Positions 43,312 to 52,115 of a stretch of 64,000 nt of DNA are shown piece by piece. The position numbers and the translations under genes are program-made. The notes below the pieces were generated by a model. It did not search any database. It saw only the letters and a program-made list of their open reading frames with translations, and was not told where the DNA came from. Each line of letters begins with the position of its first letter. Position 1 is the first letter of the stretch. Source of the DNA: Kitasatospora phosalacinea (GTDB lineage Bacteria; Actinomycetota; Actinomycetes; Streptomycetales; Streptomycetaceae); the NCBI RefSeq assembly GCF_000716545.1, contig NZ_JNWZ01000021.1, positions 1 to 64,000 on the forward strand, in the 5' to 3' direction.

Positions 43312-43341
43312 GTTCACCCCGGATCCTTCCGTTCACCCCGG
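43312..43341 (+). promoter_or_regulatory. PHO-box-like direct repeats
   Basis: GTTCACCCCGG occurs at 43312-43322 and 43331-43341; GTTCCTCCCGG at 43292 and an inverted GTGAAC near 43366 flank them. GTTCACC is the core of PhoP sites in streptomycetes. The 19-bp spacing is not the usual 11, but the next gene is a phosphatase. Confidence 0.45.
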
Positions 43342-43448
43342 GGACACCGGACGAACGGACGGACGTGAACGGGGGTTCGGACGCGGCTGTCAGGGTGCGG
43401 CGGTCGACCGGATAGACCGGTTAACCTCCCCTCGAGAGGCTCCCCACC

Positions 43449-44804
43449 GTGAAGCGCACCGCCGTACTCACCGCCGCCACCCTGGCCACCGCACTGGCCG
43501 CCACCCTCGCGACCGCCGGCACCGCCGGCGCCCAGGGGGCCGCCCGCGGCGATTCCTACGGCACCAAGACCCCGTACGCCCCGCAGCAGGACCTCCGGCG
43601 CTACCAGCAGGCCCCCGCCGGCTACACCCCGGTGTTCACCGAGAACGTCGCCCGGCACGGCTCGCGCGCGATGAGCGACCGCGAGGACGGCGACGCCGTC
43701 CTCGCACTGCTCGCCGAGGCCGAGCAGGCCGGCGGGCTGACCGGCCTCGGCGCCCAACTCGCCCCGCGGGTGCGGACGCTGCTCGACGCCGGGGCCTCGA
43801 TCGGCTACGGCAACCTGTCCGCCCGGGGCGCCGACGAGCAGCGGCAGACCGCCCTGCGGATGGAACAGCGGCTGCCCGGCCTGTTCGACGCCATCGCCGC
43901 CCAGGGCGCGCCGATCGTGGTCGAGACCTCAGGCGTCACCCGGGCCACCGCCAGCGCCGACGCCTTCACCGCCGGACTCGTCGCGGGCGAACCCGCCCTG
44001 GCCGGCTCCCTCAAGGCCCCGGTCACCGACAAGAACCTGCTCTACTTCCACAAGCAGCCGCAGAACGCCGACTACCAGGCGTACGTCGCCCACGACCCGC
44101 AGCTCGCCGCCACCCTCGCCGCGATCGACGCCGACCCGCGCACCGCCGAGGCCGCCCGGCACACCGTCCGCCGCCTGTTCACCGCCGCGTTCGCCGACAC
44201 CCTCACCACCGAACGGCAGACCGCCTTCGCCCGCTCGCTGTACGCGCTCTACAGCGCCGCGCCCGACCTCGCCGTCGAGGCCCGCGGCACCGACCTGGAC
44301 CGGTTCCTGACGCCCCCGGACGCCCAGTGGTTCGGCTACCTCGACGACGCCGAGGAGTTCTACCAGAAGGGGCCCGGCTTCACCGGGCGCACCATCACCT
44401 ACAAGATGGCCGGCGTCCTGCTCGACGACCTGTTCGCCCAGGCCGAGCACAAGGCCGCCGGCACCAGCGGCGCCGGCGCCGTGCTGCGCTTCACCCACGC
44501 CGAGGAGATCGAGCCGCTGGCCGCCCTGCTCGGCCTGCCCGGCAGCACCCGGCAGGCCGACCCGGCGCAGCCCTACGACTACGCGAACAACCCGTGGCGC
44601 GGCGCCGACGTCGCGCCGATGGCCGCCAACCTCCAGTGGGACCTGTACCGGGCCGCGCCCGACGCCAAGGGGAAGCCGGCCTACCTGGTGCGGATGCTCT
44701 ACAACGAGAAGGAGACCGCGTTCAAGGACGCCTGCCACCCGATCGCCAAGGGCTCCTACTTCTACGGCCTGGACGAGCTGGAGCGCTGCTTCGGCCGCGC
44801 CTGA
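43449..44804 (+). CDS. Secreted histidine acid phosphatase (phytase/MINPP-like)
   Basis: 451 residues from GTG, GAGAGG upstream, signal peptide cut near GTAGAQ. Catalytic motif ARHGSR (about 68-73) and the C-terminal FTHAEEIEPL (about 350-359), where HAE replaces the HD pair as in multiple-inositol-polyphosphate phosphatases. Three cysteines near the end suggest a disulphide. Likely releases phosphate from phytate or other esters outside the cell; PHO-box-like repeats upstream fit phosphate control. Confidence 0.88.
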   Translation: MKRTAVLTAATLATALAATLATAGTAGAQGAARGDSYGTKTPYAPQQDLRRYQQAPAGYTPVFTENVARHGSRAMSDREDGDAVLALLAEAEQAGGLTGLGAQLAPRVRTLLDAGASIGYGNLSARGADEQRQTALRMEQRLPGLFDAIAAQGAPIVVETSGVTRATASADAFTAGLVAGEPALAGSLKAPVTDKNLLYFHKQPQNADYQAYVAHDPQLAATLAAIDADPRTAEAARHTVRRLFTAAFADTLTTERQTAFARSLYALYSAAPDLAVEARGTDLDRFLTPPDAQWFGYLDDAEEFYQKGPGFTGRTITYKMAGVLLDDLFAQAEHKAAGTSGAGAVLRFTHAEEIEPLAALLGLPGSTRQADPAQPYDYANNPWRGADVAPMAANLQWDLYRAAPDAKGKPAYLVRMLYNEKETAFKDACHPIAKGSYFYGLDELERCFGRA

Positions 44805-44987
44805 CCCGCGCTTGACCCGCGTCTGACCCGCTGCTGACACGGGGCCGGCCCCGGGCGGGCAGAGAACCGGGCCGGCCCGGACGGGCGCGTAAGGTGGGGG
44901 AGACCGGTGTCCGGCGGCGGAACCCGCAGGTGACGCGGCGTCGGCACCGCCGTACGGCTGAGCACTGACGGAAGGACGGCCCGCGCC

Positions 44988-45275
44988 ATGGCAGTTGACA
45001 TCCGGGTGGAGCCCCTGGGCGACCGCGAGTACCTGGTCCGGGTCGAGGACGGCCAGGTCCGGGCGGCGACCCGGGTCCGGGTCACCGACGGGGTGCTGGA
45101 GCGGCCCGGCCTGTCCGGCGGCGACGAGGGGCTGATCGTGCGCGAGACGGTGGCGTTCCTGATCGAGCGCCAGCCCGTCATCGACATCCCGCCGATGATC
45201 GACCTGGACGACCTGGCCGACGCGTACGGCGACGCCTACCCGGAGGAGCTGGCCCGCCGGCTCGCGCAGGCGTAG
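44988..45275 (+). CDS. Small conserved hypothetical protein
   Basis: 95 residues, ATG, acidic. Starts with a beta-rich VDIRVEPLGDREYLVRVEDG and ends in a helical stretch DLDDLADAYGDAYPEELARR. No domain recognised. A strong terminator follows its stop, which supports it as a separate expressed gene. Confidence 0.7.
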   Translation: MAVDIRVEPLGDREYLVRVEDGQVRAATRVRVTDGVLERPGLSGGDEGLIVRETVAFLIERQPVIDIPPMIDLDDLADAYGDAYPEELARRLAQA

Positions 45276-45286
45276 CGGCGGCCCCC

Positions 45287-45322
45287 GCCGCAGTGGGCGG
45301 ACGGCACCCCGCCCACTGCGGC
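45287..45322. terminator. Strong stem-loop after the 95-residue gene
   Basis: Perfect 14-bp arms (45287-45300 and 45309-45322) with an 8-nt loop, 11 bp past the stop codon. The rest of 45323-45495 shows nothing else. Confidence 0.75.
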
Positions 45323-45495
45323 CGTCACCGGGCCGTTCGGGGGCGGAACGAATGAGGTGTCACCGATCGAGCCCGGCGTCGTTGTCCTGGCGTGCACGTT
45401 CGAGAGGCGCCGTGGCGCGCAGCGGGTTCCCGCCCGGCAAGTGAAGAATCGTTTCTCCCCTGTACGGGACGGGAGACGGACGGCGGTGCGGTCAG

Positions 45496-46047
45496 GTGAC
45501 CCCGGACCAGGAACCCACCCCGTCCACCGTCCCCCCGCAGCGCTGCGCCACCACCAGGCCCACCTTGCACCTGGTCGTCGAAGTGGTCGTCACCCCCGAA
45601 CTGCTCGTCCCCGTCGCCGCCCGCCTGCGCTACCGCGCCGACGACCCCTATACCGTCCACCTCGACAACCACGTCGACCTGCCCGAACCCGTCACCTGGG
45701 CACTCTCCCGCGAGCTCCTGCTCGCCGGACTCACCCGCCCGGCCGGCCTCGGCGACATGTCGATCACCCCCGGCGACGGCCCCGACCACGGCCACGTCCT
45801 GCTCTCCCTGCACGGCGAAGAGGCCAGCGCCCTGCTGCGCATCCCCGCCCGGGCGCTGCACGACTTCCTGCGCCGCACCGAATGCGTCGTCCCGGTCGGC
45901 CTCGAACGCGATCACGTCGACCTCGACGCGCTGGTCCGACGCCTCCTCCACGGCGACAGGGACGGCGACGGGTACGGGGACGGGGATGCGGACAGTGACG
46001 GCGACAGGGGCGGCGACGGGGACGGCGACGGGGACGAGCCGGGGTGA
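45496..46047 (+). CDS. SsgA-family sporulation/cell division protein with Asp-Gly tail
   Basis: 183 residues from GTG. Residues about 22-150 follow the SsgA-like pattern: LRYRADDPYTVHL, VTWALSRELLLAGLTRPAGLGD, ALLRIPARALHDFLRRTE and VPVGLERDHVDLDALVRRLL. SALPs guide septum and spore wall formation in streptomycetes, for example by placing FtsZ. Unusual: after the last helix an Asp/Gly/Ser run (about 152-180, GDGDADSDGD type) replaces the normal short end. The start is less certain because upstream GTGs exist. Confidence 0.88.
   Translation: MTPDQEPTPSTVPPQRCATTRPTLHLVVEVVVTPELLVPVAARLRYRADDPYTVHLDNHVDLPEPVTWALSRELLLAGLTRPAGLGDMSITPGDGPDHGHVLLSLHGEEASALLRIPARALHDFLRRTECVVPVGLERDHVDLDALVRRLLHGDRDGDGYGDGDADSDGDRGGDGDGDGDEPG
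45957..46036 (+). repeat. GAC-GGC-type low-complexity repeat
   Basis: Imperfect 6-bp units (GACGGC, GACAGG, GACGGG) encode the acidic Asp/Gly tail of the SsgA-like protein. Confidence 0.8.
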
Positions 46048-46054
46048 CCCGCCG

Positions 46055-46446
46055 TCAGCCGCGCTCGCGGTGCCCGAGCGCGGTGTCCCACTCGTCGAAC
46101 AGCACGGTCGGCGCGGAACGCCCGCGCGGGCCACGATCACCGGCCACAACCGGCGGCCCAACTCCAGCACGCCCCGCAGCGCCCCCAGCAGACCCGGCGC
46201 CGACGCCCCCGAAGTCGCCGCCCGCAGCCCCGCCACCGTTGCGGCCGACGGCGCGATCCCCGAACACCACGCGCGCGGATCGCCCCCGGCCGGCCGGCGG
46301 GCGGTGAAGAACAGCCAGAACTCGACGTCACTGTGCTCGTCCGCCGCCCCGGCCGCGAACGGGCCGTACATCAGCGCCGCGTCCAACTCCCTTTCCACCT
46401 CGCACACTTCATGGACCCGCTCGATCAACTCCTCCTGGAACAGCAC
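46055..46446 (-). pseudogene. Remnant of a lincosamide-type nucleotidyltransferase
   Basis: On the minus strand LIERVHEVCEVERELDAALM and ADEHSDVEFWLFF match the N-terminal part of Lnu-like nucleotidyltransferases (the GS and D-x-E positions read YGPFAAGAADEHSDVE). Then the central part is missing, GALRGVLELGRRLWPVIVAR continues, and a frameshift at about 46120 is needed to reach the end APTVLFDEWDTALG. The stop is at 46055. An internal deletion and a frameshift make it a pseudogene. Confidence 0.6.
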
Positions 46447-46652
46447 CCGTCCACCCGGGCGCCGCCTGCCCCGCCCGGCAACGCGTCCTCCCGCCGCCCG
46501 CCCCCCGTCCGGCCGGTCTGTTCGAATGCGACCCAGGACGGAGCGGACGGACCGACCGGCGCTGAGGGGCCCTGGGGCGTCGCCACCCGGGTCCGCCGCG
46601 ACCGGGTCGCGGCGGACTCGGCCCACTGAACGCACCGAAGAGGACAGGCACC

Positions 46653-46991
46653 TTGGGCATCGAGATCGAACTGCACTCCGCCCGCCCGAAGCGGCTGGAC
46701 CAGGAACCCACCGGGGCCTCGTTGCTGCACGACTCCTGCCGGCACGGCAACGGACCGGCCCGGGTGCTGGACGAACTGCCGATCAAGCGCTCGTGGCAGC
46801 TCTGGCAGATCGACCCGTACGGCGACGCGCTGTTCGACGGACGCGACGCCGCCGCCGCGCTCCGCGAGATCGACGAACTGCTGCGGCACCGCACCGACGA
46901 GGAACAGCGGGACGCCGTGGTCGACCTGGAACGGATGCTGGGCGCGTGCGTCGCCACGCCCGGCAGTCGGCTGTGGTTCATCGGCGACTGA
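46653..46991 (+). CDS. Small hypothetical protein
   Basis: 112 residues from a TTG start with AAGAGGA upstream. Begins with a beta strand GIEIELHS, has a Trp-rich middle (RSWQLWQIDPYG) and ends in a helix ELLRHRTDEEQRDAVVDLER and WFIGD. No family recognised. It converges on the macro-domain gene with a 20-bp gap. Confidence 0.65.
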   Translation: MGIEIELHSARPKRLDQEPTGASLLHDSCRHGNGPARVLDELPIKRSWQLWQIDPYGDALFDGRDAAAALREIDELLRHRTDEEQRDAVVDLERMLGACVATPGSRLWFIGD

Positions 46992-47011
46992 GCACCGCCG
47001 CCACAGTGCGC

Positions 47012-47518
47012 TCAGCCCGGGAGGGCGGCGCGGAGCAGGTCGCGGGACGGGACGTCGAAGGCGACCAGGCGGACCAGGGCGACGTCGGTCGGGGTAGCGG
47101 TGAGCGTCTCGACGGCGATCCGGGCGGCGAGCTCGGACGGGAAGCCGTACACACCGGTGGCGATGGACGGGAAGGCCAGGCTGGAGACGCCGAGCCGGTC
47201 GGCAACGGCCAGGCAGCGCCGGTAGCAGGACGCCAGGATCCCCGCCTCGCCCCACCCGCCGCCGTCCCAGACCGGACCGACGGTGTGGATCACGTGCCGG
47301 ACGGGCGGGAACAGGTCGAAGGCCGGCGTCGCCACCGCGTCACCCGGTTCGCACGGAGCCAATGCCCCGCCCGCCTCGGCCAACCGGGGCCCCGCCGCCC
47401 GGTGGATCGCCCCGTCCACCCCGCCCCCGCCCAGCAGCGACTCGTTCGCGGCGGTGACGACCGCCTCGGTGTCCTGCTCGGTGATGTCGCCCAGAACGAC
47501 CTCGATACGCGCTCCCAT
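47012..47518 (-). CDS. Macro-domain protein (MacroD/YmdB-like)
   Basis: 168 residues, ATG with GGAG upstream. Standard MacroD motifs: VLGDITEQDTEAVVTAANES (start), LLGGGGVDGAIHRAAG (about 26-41, catalytic loop) and AFPSIATGVYGFP (about 122-134, phosphate loop). It is likely to remove ADP-ribose from acidic residues or to hydrolyse O-acetyl-ADP-ribose. Unlike the macro gene at 26965 it belongs to the common MacroD class and stands alone. Confidence 0.92.
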   Translation of the reverse strand: MGARIEVVLGDITEQDTEAVVTAANESLLGGGGVDGAIHRAAGPRLAEAGGALAPCEPGDAVATPAFDLFPPVRHVIHTVGPVWDGGGWGEAGILASCYRRCLAVADRLGVSSLAFPSIATGVYGFPSELAARIAVETLTATPTDVALVRLVAFDVPSRDLLRAALPG

Positions 47519-47566
47519 CCCACCAATCTCCCGCAACCGGCCCCGCCGACAAGCCGGTTATCGCTG

Positions 47567-47604
47567 CGGGCGGCGGGCGGTGGGCGGTGGGCGGTGGGCG
47601 GCGG
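47567..47604. repeat. 7-bp tandem repeat
   Basis: About five copies of GGGCGGT/GGGCGGC in a row in the 317-bp gap between the macro and 112-residue genes. The rest of 47519-47835 shows no gene. Confidence 0.75.
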
Positions 47605-47835
47605 ATGGGAGTATTCGCGCCAGGACGGTCAGGGGCTCGTTCGTGAGGTTCTCCTGTCGCTTCTCCAGCCGGGCCCACCCGGTTGTGCAATGCCGTATTG
47701 CTGCTTCGGGGTGGCGAAAGCCGGCCGAGCGGACGCGGCGCGGGGTGCTTCACCGGCAGAAGGACCCGGGCCTGTCCGGATCGGCAAGGATTGCGTGATT
47801 TGCGCGGATCCGGAGGGCTCCCGCACTCTCTAGGC

Positions 47836-48174
47836 ATGACCTCACCCGTGTACCGGGGCCCCGCCCTGCTGCTGGCCGACGGACTGGAGATCCCGGTCCA
47901 GGCCGAACTGACCGGCAACGTCCCGGAGGTGGGCCTGCCCGGTTGGACCGGCATGCTGGAGAGCGGCGACACCCGGTTCAGTGCCGGCACCGTCCGGTTC
48001 GGCCGACTGCGGCTGCCCGACGGCTGGGAGGGCGGCTTCGCGGTGATGCGCCGACTGCTCGGCGTCTCCACCGTCTGGGTGCGCGGCAACGACGTCGAGG
48101 CGTCCCCCGCCGACTGGCCGCAGGCGACGCCGGACCGGCCGGCCCCCCGGCGGGAGCGTCCGGCGAACGGCTGA
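47836..48174 (+). CDS. Small hypothetical protein
   Basis: 112 residues, ATG. Beta-rich with a YRGPALLLADG start, GLPGWTGMLESGDTRF and VRFGRLRLPDGWEGGFAVMR, ending in a basic Pro/Arg tail. Family not firmly recognised; resembles short actinomycete proteins of DUF4873 type. Confidence 0.6.
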   Translation: MTSPVYRGPALLLADGLEIPVQAELTGNVPEVGLPGWTGMLESGDTRFSAGTVRFGRLRLPDGWEGGFAVMRRLLGVSTVWVRGNDVEASPADWPQATPDRPAPRRERPANG

Positions 48175-48288
48175 GCCCGGCGAACGGCTCAGCCGGCGGG
48201 GCGGGCGCCGGTCGTCCGGTCGTCCGATCGCCGCTGGTCATGCGGCTACGGACGACCGTCGGACGTGGTGCATCAACCAGCTGACGAA

Positions 48289-48304
48289 CATCAATCATTT
48301 GATG
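48289..48304. promoter_or_regulatory. Inverted repeat in AT-rich spacer
   Basis: CATCAATCATTTGATG has 6-bp arms around TCAT. It sits between convergent genes, so it may be a weak terminator or a protein site. Confidence 0.3.
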
Positions 48305-48325
48305 GACGTCGATGACGCGGCGCGA

Positions 48326-48964
48326 TCAATCGGCCACCGCCCGGTCCTCCAGGTGCGCGCCGAACTCCGCCGAGCGGACCTCGGCGATCCGCTCGTGCCG
48401 GGCGACGCGGTCGGTCCAGGAGGCGTCCACGCCGAAGGCCGTGCCGGCGAAGCCCAGCCGTCCGATCGCCTCCGGCATCCCGGGGTCGCCCGGCGCGAGC
48501 AGCCGCACCGGGTCGCCGAGGGCCGTGGTGTACGGCGGGACGAAGTACTCGGGGGGCAGCACCGTGCGGGTGTGCACCAGGGCGGCGACGGCGACCACCG
48601 AACCGGTGCCCACCACCGCCTCCTGCAGCACGCTGACCGAGGCGGCCAGGTAGCAGGCCCGCTCCACGGTGCAGCCCAGCAGGGTGGCGTGCGGACCGAC
48701 GAACACGTGGTCGCCGACCAGCACCGGCTGGTCGGCGGCGACGGCGGAGGCGCGCAGGACGGCGTTCTCGCACACCACCGCCGCCTCGCCGACCTCCACC
48801 CGGGAACCCTCCGCGTCCAGCACCGCGCCGTACATCACCCGGGCGCGCGGGCCGATCCGGACGTCGCCGACCAGGGTGGCCGTCGGCGCGACGAACGCGG
48901 TGGGGTGGACCCGGGGGACGACGCCCCGGTGTTCGAAGCGGAGGCCCTGCGCATGTGTGGTCAT
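48326..48964 (-). CDS. Gamma-carbonic-anhydrase-like hexapeptide-repeat protein
   Basis: 212 residues. Left-handed beta-helix repeats such as ATLVGDVRIGPRARVMYGAV, ASAVAADQPVLVGDHVFVG and LAASVSVLQEAVVGTGSVV give the hexapeptide rhythm. Gamma-CA proteins need three zinc-ligand His; here one clear His (GPHATLLG) and one in VALVHTRT are seen, so activity is uncertain. ATG at 48964 preferred over one 12 nt upstream. Confidence 0.8.
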   Translation of the reverse strand: MTTHAQGLRFEHRGVVPRVHPTAFVAPTATLVGDVRIGPRARVMYGAVLDAEGSRVEVGEAAVVCENAVLRASAVAADQPVLVGDHVFVGPHATLLGCTVERACYLAASVSVLQEAVVGTGSVVAVAALVHTRTVLPPEYFVPPYTTALGDPVRLLAPGDPGMPEAIGRLGFAGTAFGVDASWTDRVARHERIAEVRSAEFGAHLEDRAVAD

Positions 48965-49226
48965 GCGCGCGAGCATCGCGCACCGCCGACCGCTCGGCTG
49001 GCGGGAATCGGACACGACGGGCGAAGCGCCGCACCGGCGCGGGCAGTGTCGCTCCCGGCGCACCGGCCACCGTCCGAGCCCCCGTGTCGGGCGGCTGACA
49101 CACCGTCCGGGCGGGGTGGAGGGCGCCCTCCGGGCGGGCGGGGGTAAAGCTCCGGTGTGGTCCGAGGGCGAACCGCTGCCACGGAGGGGACCGGCGCGCT
49201 ACGGTCTGTGGTCTGGAGGTGGGCCG

Positions 49227-49388
49227 ATGGCCGAACAGCAGACCTGCCCGGGGTGCGGCGGGGCGCGCGGGACGGAGAAGACGGAGCACTCCGTGGAGAC
49301 CGACCAGCAGGGGAGACAGCAACCGGTGCAGCGCAGTTACTGGTCGCCGTGCTCGGTGTGCGGCGGTTCGGGGGTGGTGCAGCGATGA
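49227..49388 (+). CDS. Small CxxCxG zinc-motif protein
   Basis: 53 residues, ATG after GGAGG. Two CxxCxG motifs (CPGCGG and CSVCGG) as in the DnaJ zinc region, suggesting one zinc site. Its stop overlaps the next ATG (ATGA), so both are co-translated. Confidence 0.7.
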   Translation: MAEQQTCPGCGGARGTEKTEHSVETDQQGRQQPVQRSYWSPCSVCGGSGVVQR

Positions 49389-49708
49389 GGCTGCTCTTCG
49401 TCTGCCAGGCCTGCGGCTGCCACTACCTGGTGCCGGTCGGCCTGGACTACCCCGACGGCGGCCGGGCCAGCGCCGTCTGGTGCTCCTCCTGCCAGCGCGC
49501 CGCCGCCGAACGCGGCGCCACCGAACCCGTCGAACTCGCCGCCGTCGCCGTGCTGCTGGCCGTCCGCGCGCTCAAGGCCGCCCTCGCCGCACGCCCCTCC
49601 CCGGCGGCCGACGAGCAGCCGCCCCGGCCCGACCGGCGCCCCAGCCGCCCCGCGATCAGCTCCCGGGGCCGCACCCGCCCGGCGGTCACCCGGACCAGAC
49701 CGGCCTGA
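49385..49708 (+). CDS. Small CxxC-motif protein
   Basis: 107 residues. N-terminal VCQACGCHY and WCSSCQRA form a four-Cys zinc ribbon-like site (about 7-38), then an Ala-rich helix and a basic Pro/Arg tail. Co-translated with the preceding zinc-motif gene. Function unknown. Confidence 0.7.
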   Translation: MRLLFVCQACGCHYLVPVGLDYPDGGRASAVWCSSCQRAAAERGATEPVELAAVAVLLAVRALKAALAARPSPAADEQPPRPDRRPSRPAISSRGRTRPAVTRTRPA

Positions 49709-49838
49709 GCCGGCGGGTGCCGGGCGCGGGGCGGCGGGGGCGCCGCCCCGTCAGTTTGCCTCAGTGGCAATCGGGCTGGCGCGGCGTCAGCCGGACGGGC
49801 GGTCGAGGGGGGCGGATCGGCGCGGTCGGTCCGGCCGG

Positions 49839-50387
49839 TCAGTGCGGTCGGTCAGTGCGGTCGGTCCGGCCGGGGGAGCGGCGCACCGCACGTGGGCCGA
49901 GCAGTTCCGCCCCCAGGGCGGCGACCCGTTCGCGCAGTTCGCGGTCGGCCGTCACCACCAGCAGCCGGCGGCCCGCAGCGGACACGGGCACGGACGCGGA
50001 TGTGGGGCCGGATGCGGGCCCGGACACCGAAGCCGACTCCGCGGCGACCAGCTCCACGATCCGGTCGTCGCCGCTGCCCGGCGCCGACACCACCCGCACC
50101 CCCGGGACCTCCGCGACGCCGCGCGCCGCGCCCTCCACCACCAGCACCACCGTCAACGGCCCCGGCAGTCCGGGCAGTCCGTCCGCCGCCACGTCCACCA
50201 GCGCGTCGCGCAGCCGCTCGGCCGCGCCCCGGCGGTCCCGCCACCACCCGTCCGGGACGGAGCCGACGACGTTGGCGCCGTCCACCACCAGGAGCGGAGG
50301 CCGCCCGGCGGGTGGTCCGGCGGGGAGGCCGGAGTCGGAGTCGGAGTCGGAGTCGGAGTCGGCGGGAGTCTCGGCGGGTCGTTCCAC
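49839..50387 (-). CDS. NYN-domain (PIN-like) putative RNase
   Basis: 182 residues from GTG. N-terminus is a SDSDSDSDSG tract from ggagtc hexamers (about 50329-50362), then LLVVDGANVVGSVPDGWWRDR (about 32-51), the NYN/YacP signature with a first catalytic Asp. VVLVVEGAARG and LLVVTADRELRERVAALG supply further acidic sites. NYN proteins cut RNA. The start codon is uncertain. Confidence 0.82.
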   Translation of the reverse strand: MERPAETPADSDSDSDSDSGLPAGPPAGRPPLLVVDGANVVGSVPDGWWRDRRGAAERLRDALVDVAADGLPGLPGPLTVVLVVEGAARGVAEVPGVRVVSAPGSGDDRIVELVAAESASVSGPASGPTSASVPVSAAGRRLLVVTADRELRERVAALGAELLGPRAVRRSPGRTDRTDRPH

Positions 50388-50459
50388 GGTCGCCAAGCCT
50401 GCCACGGGAGACCGGCCCGCGCTCCGGTGGGAACCCGAAACGGACGCGGAAAGCCGTGA

Positions 50460-50858
50460 AGGAGGGAAAGGCGGGGTAAAGGCCGAATCACGACATACGA
50501 CACCCCGCTGGTCGTCGCCTCCGTCGCGATCGCCATCGCCGCCGCCACCACCGCGCTGTGGATGACGCTCAACGTCAAGGGCCTGCCCTCCGCGCTCGGC
50601 TCCGCGCTGGTCGCCGGCGTCGCGGTGGTCGCCATGCACTACACCGCGATGGCCGCCGTCACCGTCACGCTCGACGGCCGCCCCCTCGGCGGCGGCACGC
50701 CCGCCTCGCAGTTCGTCCTGCCGCTCGCCATCGGCATCATGGTCGTGCTGGCCGTCGCGGGCATCGCCGTCGCCCTCTCCCCGCAGGGCCCGGAGTCCGG
50801 CGAGGGCTCCGCGGTCGAGCCGATCCGGGTCGACCTCTTCGGCCAGGAACGCTACTGA
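50460..50858 (+). pseudogene. 5'-truncated MHYT-domain gene
   Basis: The C-terminal third of an MHYT sensor is visible: LVVASVAIAIAAATTALWM, ALGSALVAGVAVVAMHYTAM and a following membrane helix, then a cytoplasmic tail. The conserved sequence begins before any usable start codon (stop at 50457; first ATG at 50562), so the front of the gene is missing. Full-length MHYT proteins are seven-helix metal or gas sensors. Confidence 0.6.
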
Positions 50859-51007
50859 CCTCGCGCGCCGTACCGCCGCGTATCTGCATCGCCGCGTACC
50901 CGCACCGCCGCGTACCCGTGTCCGGTCGCGCCCTGTCCGGCCGGACCGCACCACGTCGGGCGATGCCCTACCGGACCGCACCACGCCGGGCGGCGGGTGA
51001 GCGCGGG

Positions 51008-51952
51008 TCAGGTCTCGTGCAGCTCGCGCCAGGCGGACGGGGTGAGGCCGCGGGTGCGCTTGAAGGCCGTGCTGAAGGCGAACGCGTCCCGGTAGCCGAC
51101 CCGGTGGGCGACGGCGGCGACGGTCGCGTCGGTGTCCCGGAGCAGGTCCGCGGCCAGCACCATGCGCCAGGCGGTGAGGTGGGCGAGCGGGGGCTCGCCG
51201 ACCGCGCGGGTGAACTGGGCGGCGAAGGCCGTGCGGGAGCGGCCCACCCGGGCGGCGAGTTCGGCGACCGTCCAGTGGCGGGCCGGGTCGGCGTGCAGCA
51301 GCCGGATCGCCTCGCCCACCGCCGGGACACTCAACGCGGCCGGCCAGGAAGGCAGTTCGGCGTCCGGCCGACCGCACCAGGCGCGCAGGGCGAGCGCCAG
51401 GACCAGGTCGAGCAGCCGGTCCAGGACGGCCTCCTGCCCCGGATCCTGCCGGACCGTCTCGGCGGCGAGCAGCCGCAGGGCCGTCCCCGTCCCCTCCCCG
51501 GCGGGCACCGCGGCCAGCGGCGGGAGCAGCTCCAGCAGGTGCGCGCCCGCCGCGCCCCGGAAACCGTAGGCGCCGTGCAGCAGCGTCGTCGCGCCGGGCA
51601 GGCCGTCCCCGTACGTGCGCGGCGCGAGGACGCGGTCGGAGACCGCGGCGGCATCGACGACCTGCTTGGTCCCGGCGCGGATCAGCACCTGCGGCGCCGT
51701 GTCGGGCCGGTCCGCCAGGACGTAGGGCCCGGCGCTGCCGCCGATCAGGGCGAGGTCCCCGGGCGCGAGCAGCACGGGGGCGTCGGACGGGCGCTCCGTG
51801 AGGCGGACGGAGGCGGGGCCGTCCAGCGCGGCGACCACGGTCAGCGCGGGCGGATCCGCGAAGGCCACCGACCACGGGGGCCGCTGGACGAGCTGGTGGA
51901 TCCGGGTGTGCTGGGCACGGGCCCGGTGCAGCAGATCGCTCAGGACGTCCAT
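51008..51952 (-). CDS. AraC-family regulator (Cupin_6 type)
   Basis: 314 residues. An N-terminal cupin-like sensor (PPALTVVAALDGPASVRL...LAPGDLALIGG) is followed by an AraC DNA-binding domain with two HTHs (WTVAELAARVGRSRTAFAAQ and VAHRVGYRDAFAFSTAFKRT). Divergent from the NAD(P)-binding reductase at 52116 across 163 bp, which it probably activates. Confidence 0.92.
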   Translation of the reverse strand: MDVLSDLLHRARAQHTRIHQLVQRPPWSVAFADPPALTVVAALDGPASVRLTERPSDAPVLLAPGDLALIGGSAGPYVLADRPDTAPQVLIRAGTKQVVDAAAVSDRVLAPRTYGDGLPGATTLLHGAYGFRGAAGAHLLELLPPLAAVPAGEGTGTALRLLAAETVRQDPGQEAVLDRLLDLVLALALRAWCGRPDAELPSWPAALSVPAVGEAIRLLHADPARHWTVAELAARVGRSRTAFAAQFTRAVGEPPLAHLTAWRMVLAADLLRDTDATVAAVAHRVGYRDAFAFSTAFKRTRGLTPSAWRELHET

Positions 51953-52115
51953 GACCGGCCAGGCTAGCCGCCCGGTGACGACGCGTCACGGGAGGGGGCG
52001 GGGCCGCCGACGGGGACACCCGCCGGAGGGGAGCGGGCCCGAGCCGGGACGATCGCGAAGGGATCCGGGACGCGGACCCATGGGGCGTCCGCGCCCGGCA
52101 GGGTTGGCTGGAGGC

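Noticed and set aside
44805..44870. TGACCCGCG-like repeats after the phosphatase gene as an operator
   Set aside because: They are short, irregularly spaced and follow the stop codon; simple slippage is the plainer reading.
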